Assembly (NCBI RefSeq): GCF_003688855.1 | Contig: NZ_REFW01000001.1 | Span: forward strand, 1,488,001-1,552,000 | Length of the DNA: 64,000 nt | Source of the DNA: Tessaracoccus antarcticus | GTDB lineage: Bacteria > Actinomycetota > Actinomycetes > Propionibacteriales > Propionibacteriaceae | Direction: 5' to 3' | Shown: in pieces, positions 61,091 to 64,000 of the stretch | Position numbering within the stretch: the stretch's first letter is position 1 | Layout: the number at the start of each line of letters is the position of its first letter | The notes under the pieces: generated by a model | Database searches by the model: none | What the model saw: only the letters and a program-made list of their open reading frames with translations | Told to the model about the DNA's origin: nothing | Program-made: the position numbers and the translations under genes

Positions 61091-62287
61091 CTAACCCTGG
61101 AACTTCTCCAGTGCCTTGACATCCCCTGTGGCGATGGCCGTGAACATCTCGCGACTGGCCTTCTCGTCCCACAGGACCGCAGAGCCGACGCTGCTGTTGT
61201 AGTTCGCGTTCCCGATCGGAACCGTGAGGCTGAGCCCGGCGCCCGTGGCGCTCTGGAACAGCCCCGAGACGATCGACGCCAGAGCGGCCGGGCCGGTCTC
61301 GTCGCTGCGTGCCACGGACCGGGAGACGGCCATGTTGAGCTTCCAGTAGGTGATGGGGTTGAGGATGCTGAGCGGGCTGACGGCCTTTTTCATGACCTTG
61401 CCGATGACTTCGCGCTGGCGCTCGATCCGCCCGAGGTCGCCGCGGGGATCCGCCTTGCGCATGCGGACGTAGCCCAGCGCCGTGACACCGTCGAGGTTCT
61501 GGCAACCTGCAGCGATGTCGATGTGGGCGTCCTTGTCCTTCATGGGCTTGGTGGGGCACACCTCGATACCCCCGACGGCATCCACCATATCCACGAGTCC
61601 GAGGAAACCGATCTCCAGGTACCCGTCCACGCGGACGCCGGTGTTCTGTTCCACGGTCTCCACCAGAAGGGGCGCCCCTCCGAAGGAGTAGGCAGCGTTC
61701 AGTTTGTTCTTCCCGTGTCCGGGGATGGACACCAGTGAATCGCGGGGCAGGGACACCAGCGCCGAGTTGCCCGAGGGGGGCACGTACAGCAGCAGCATGG
61801 TGTCGGTGCGACGGCCCTCAGTGCTGCCGGTCCTCAGCTTGGAGCGTTCCTCCGGCGTCATGTCCTCGCGGGCGTCCGAGCCCACCAGCAGGATGGTGCG
61901 GCCCGGCTGCTCCGCCGGCCGGTCGCCCGAGGGTGCCGCGTCGACGACGGTGCCGCGGACGAGCGCGAAGACGGGGGTGCCCACCATGAAGACCACCCAG
62001 GCCAGCGCCAGGACCAGCACGATCCTGCGGAGCGGGTGACGCCGCTTGCGGCGACGGTTGGGCGGTGGGACGCCATCATCGCGTCCCCTGGTGCGCTCCG
62101 GCTGCCGGGGGGGTGGGGGTGGGGGTGGAGCGGACTGGGTCGGCCTTGCCGGGCGCCCCCGGCCGGAGCGGGGTGCGCCCTGCAGGGCTGCCACCTCGTC
62201 CGCGGGGAGAACGCGGGTCTGTTCCGAGCTTTCCTCCTCGCGTCGGTACAGCCATTCCAGGTCGTCGTCCCGGCGTCCGTTCGACAT
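61091..62287 (-). CDS. LytR-CpsA-Psr (LCP) family wall-glycopolymer ligase
   Basis: 398 residues from ATG 62287, with GAGGGAG upstream and TAGCAT further up as -10. Cytoplasmic 85-residue Arg/Pro-rich N-terminus, one helix (about 89-110) and the LCP domain: ILLVGSDARED, RRTDTMLLLYVPPSGNSALVSLPRDSLV, GVRVDGYLEIGFLGLVDMVDAVGGIEV, YVRMRKADPRGDLGRIERQREVI. The conserved Arg and Asp residues (R-x-D, PRD, RxxDxxR) that bind polyprenyl pyrophosphate are present. Attaches glycopolymers to peptidoglycan. Divergent from the next LCP gene. Confidence 0.93.
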   Translation of the reverse strand: MSNGRRDDDLEWLYRREEESSEQTRVLPADEVAALQGAPRSGRGRPARPTQSAPPPPPPPRQPERTRGRDDGVPPPNRRRKRRHPLRRIVLVLALAWVVFMVGTPVFALVRGTVVDAAPSGDRPAEQPGRTILLVGSDAREDMTPEERSKLRTGSTEGRRTDTMLLLYVPPSGNSALVSLPRDSLVSIPGHGKNKLNAAYSFGGAPLLVETVEQNTGVRVDGYLEIGFLGLVDMVDAVGGIEVCPTKPMKDKDAHIDIAAGCQNLDGVTALGYVRMRKADPRGDLGRIERQREVIGKVMKKAVSPLSILNPITYWKLNMAVSRSVARSDETGPAALASIVSGLFQSATGAGLSLTVPIGNANYNSSVGSAVLWDEKASREMFTAIATGDVKALEKFQG

Positions 62288-62463
62288 GTGTCTCCCTCGT
62301 CGTGAGCGGGTAATGCTACCTGCGGGCGTCCTGGGAGCTCGCCCAGCAGGGCCGTCGAAGCACTCGGGTCCGGGAGAAATCAGGGTTCGTCGGCGCGTCA
62401 CCTCCAATATTCGCGTCGATGGCAGGCACGCTGGAGGACCACCGACTTGCAGGAGATTCGCCC

Positions 62464-63942
62464 GTGAAGGTTGACCGTTCGACAGAGGCGCGCAGTGTCC
62501 GCACCAGACGGGCGCTGGGTTTGCTGCTCATGTCGGCGGCCGTGCCCGGCTCGGCGCAGTTCGTCGCAGGGAACCGGGCCGTGGGTCGCCTCGCCATGCG
62601 CGCCTGGGCGGCCATCTGGGCGGTGGCGCTGGTGGTGCTGCTGGGCCTGTGGCTCCTGCGCGGACCCACGCTGGCAGTGCTGTTGAACGGGCCGGTCACC
62701 TCGGGACTGCGGGTGGGTGCATGGTTGGCGTTCGCCGGATGGGCAATACTGCTGCTCGACGCGTGGCGGCTGGCGCGTCCCACCCGGCTGCTGCGCCCCA
62801 CACGGTTGACCCTCACGGCGTCCACCCTCGTCCTCGTCATCGCGGCCGGATTCGCCACCAGCGTGGCAGCCAGCGCCTTCACTGCGGCCAACAACGTCTC
62901 CGAGGTGTTGCGCGGCGGCGGTGACAGCAGTCAGAAGGACGGGCGCTACAACATCCTGCTGCTGGGTGTGGATGCTGCGGCGAGTCGCGACGGCGTCCGT
63001 CCCGACTCCATCAATGTGGCCTCCATCGACGCCAGGACGGGACGCACCGTGGTGTTCGGCCTACCCCGCAACCTGCAGGGAGCCCCGTTCCCCGCCAGTT
63101 CGCCGCTGCACGAGCAGTACCCCGACGGCTTCCGCTGCGAGGACGCTGCGTGCATGCTGAACGGCGTGTACACGCTGGCGGAGGGCAATGCCGAGCTGTA
63201 CCCCTCCGGGAATGCCGGTCTGATGGCCACCCGTGAGGTGGTGTCGGAGACGCTGGGGCTGGACATCAACTACTACGCCATGGTGGACATGGGCGGCTTC
63301 CAGTCCCTCATCAACGCCATGGGCGGCATCACTCTCAACGTGGGGCGCGACGTCGCCATCGGCGGCGGCGGCAGCGCCGTGAGCGGCTACATCGAGGCGG
63401 GGGAGGGCGTCCACCTCGACGGCTACCACGCCCTGTGGTTCGCACGGTCACGCCACGGCTCCAGTGACTACGAACGCATGAACCGGCAGAAGTGCGTGAT
63501 GTCGGCCATGGCCAAGCAGTTGGACCCCGCCGTGGTGGCCACGAAATTCGTGGAACTCTCCGAGGCAGGCAAGGACATTGTCCTCACCGACGTCGGCGCC
63601 GGCCACGTCGCGGAGTTGGCCGAGTTGGCGCTGAAGGCCAAGGCCCTGGAACTGACGAGCGTGGATTTCACACCGCCACTCATCGTGACGGCCCACCCTG
63701 ACCTGCCGTTGATCCGCTCCACGGTGGTGGATGCCATCAACGCAGCCGAGGCACTGGATCATCCCGACTCCACACCCGAGGTGTCCGCAGCGTCCCCGCA
63801 GGCCGACAGGAGCGCAGGCCCGGAACCGTCCGACTCCGCCAGCAGCCCCACGGTCCCCACCGCGGCGGAGTCCGCGCCGACGGAGGGCGTCGAGGTCAGT
63901 GCAGAGACTGCCGAGGCGCCGCCCATCTGCACCGTCAGCTAG
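62464..63942 (+). CDS. LCP family protein with multi-helix N-terminus
   Basis: 492 residues from GTG 62464 (AGGAGA eight bases upstream; an in-frame ATG 62419 lies without a ribosome site). N-terminal AVPGSAQFVAGNRAVGRL segment and about four transmembrane helices (about 16-135) precede the LCP domain (about 155-425: ILLLGVDAAASRDGVRPDSINVASID, VVFGLPRNLQ, DINYYAMVDMGGFQSLINAMGGITLN, WFARSRHGSSDYERMNRQKCVM). The Pro/Glu/Ser-rich tail ends PPICTVS. It differs from the neighbour by having extra helices and PRN instead of PRD. Probably a second wall-glycopolymer ligase. Confidence 0.88.
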   Translation: MKVDRSTEARSVRTRRALGLLLMSAAVPGSAQFVAGNRAVGRLAMRAWAAIWAVALVVLLGLWLLRGPTLAVLLNGPVTSGLRVGAWLAFAGWAILLLDAWRLARPTRLLRPTRLTLTASTLVLVIAAGFATSVAASAFTAANNVSEVLRGGGDSSQKDGRYNILLLGVDAAASRDGVRPDSINVASIDARTGRTVVFGLPRNLQGAPFPASSPLHEQYPDGFRCEDAACMLNGVYTLAEGNAELYPSGNAGLMATREVVSETLGLDINYYAMVDMGGFQSLINAMGGITLNVGRDVAIGGGGSAVSGYIEAGEGVHLDGYHALWFARSRHGSSDYERMNRQKCVMSAMAKQLDPAVVATKFVELSEAGKDIVLTDVGAGHVAELAELALKAKALELTSVDFTPPLIVTAHPDLPLIRSTVVDAINAAEALDHPDSTPEVSAASPQADRSAGPEPSDSASSPTVPTAAESAPTEGVEVSAETAEAPPICTVS

Positions 63943-63979
63943 GTTGGCGGACACAGTTTCGGCCGAGAGGAGCCCCCAG

Positions 63980-64000
63980 GTGGCAGGTCACCCGAGCGTG
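63980..64000 (+). CDS. start of a following gene, cut by the window end
   Basis: GTG 63980 preceded by GAGAGGAG seven bases upstream opens a frame of seven codons (AGHPSV after the start) to the end of the window. A -10-like TAGGTT lies near 63944. The product cannot be identified; in related genomes glycosyltransferase or nucleotide-sugar genes sit here. Confidence 0.45.

Noticed and set aside
1-64000. tRNA/rRNA genes, insertion sequences, prophage or an attachment site
   Set aside because: No cloverleaf-like sequence in the intergenic gaps, no transposase or integrase motif, and no long terminal repeats were found by eye.

Overview
The window is high-GC DNA from an actinobacterium. Supporting signs are many GTG starts, -10 boxes of the form TANNNT placed 6-8 bases before start codons (leaderless mRNAs), a DtxR/IdeR-type iron box, an AccE/AccD acyl-CoA carboxylase cluster, a DUF222-HNH relic and DUF4245/YwiC-like/DUF3516/DUF3352 families. 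Gene content and order resemble two separate blocks of the Mycobacterium tuberculosis genome (around Rv1085c-Rv1112 and around Rv3267-Rv3308, from memory). The presence of both blocks on one stretch, without mycolate genes, would fit a Propionibacteriaceae-like organism, but that family assignment is inference.

Layout. 1-6.6 kb: a PAQR/hemolysin III gene, a Z-isoprenyl diphosphate synthase, DUF4245, exonuclease VII (xseAB), a YwiC-like membrane protein, ispH and threonine dehydratase. 6.7-10.1 kb: a three-gene MacB-like ABC system whose middle gene is a secreted, membrane-anchored protein with CARDB-like domains. 10.1-15.6 kb: rmuC, a rhomboid-like protein without a visible catalytic serine, M18 aminopeptidase, enoyl-CoA hydratase, SDR. 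15.6-19.5 kb: an iron-siderophore ABC importer behind an iron box; its ATPase carries a four-cysteine C-terminal tail. 19.6-25.5 kb: ychF, then an accessory stretch with a DUF2510 relic, an SDR lacking the catalytic lysine, a small operon (L12-C-terminal-like protein, four-helix membrane protein, ArfB), a GNAT, a SUKH protein preceded by a probable frameshifted reading frame, and another SDR. 25.6-30.8 kb: monooxygenase-fold protein, ElaA-like GNAT, ICMT-like methyltransferase, cation/proton antiporter with a nucleotide-binding-like tail, DUF1905, aminoglycoside-phosphotransferase-fold kinase, TIMP/netrin-like secreted protein. 30.8-40.7 kb: SKI2-like helicase, lipoprotein, a DUF222/HNH relic, RNase HI fused to an NTF2-like domain, metG, a nucleoside-kinase-like gene, DUF2207.

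40.8-64 kb: the conserved carboxylase/purine/cell-wall block: phosphomannomutase, purine nucleoside phosphorylase, LpdA, biotin carboxylase-BCCP (AccA3-like), Nudix, lipoprotein, NhaP antiporter, ECF sigma factor with a membrane partner, PfpI/DJ-1, flavin monooxygenase, Maf, AccE, AccD, BirA, a PH-domain protein, purK, purE, DUF3352 and two divergent LytR-CpsA-Psr proteins. AccA3, AccD and AccE together would form an acetyl/propionyl-CoA carboxylase that BirA biotinylates; purK and purE make consecutive steps of purine synthesis; the LCP proteins attach glycopolymers to the wall.

No tRNA, rRNA, CRISPR array, insertion sequence or prophage was seen. Most of the window is core genome; the less ordinary parts are the iron-ABC cysteine tail, the ArfB mini-operon, the MacB-like system and the promoter architecture.
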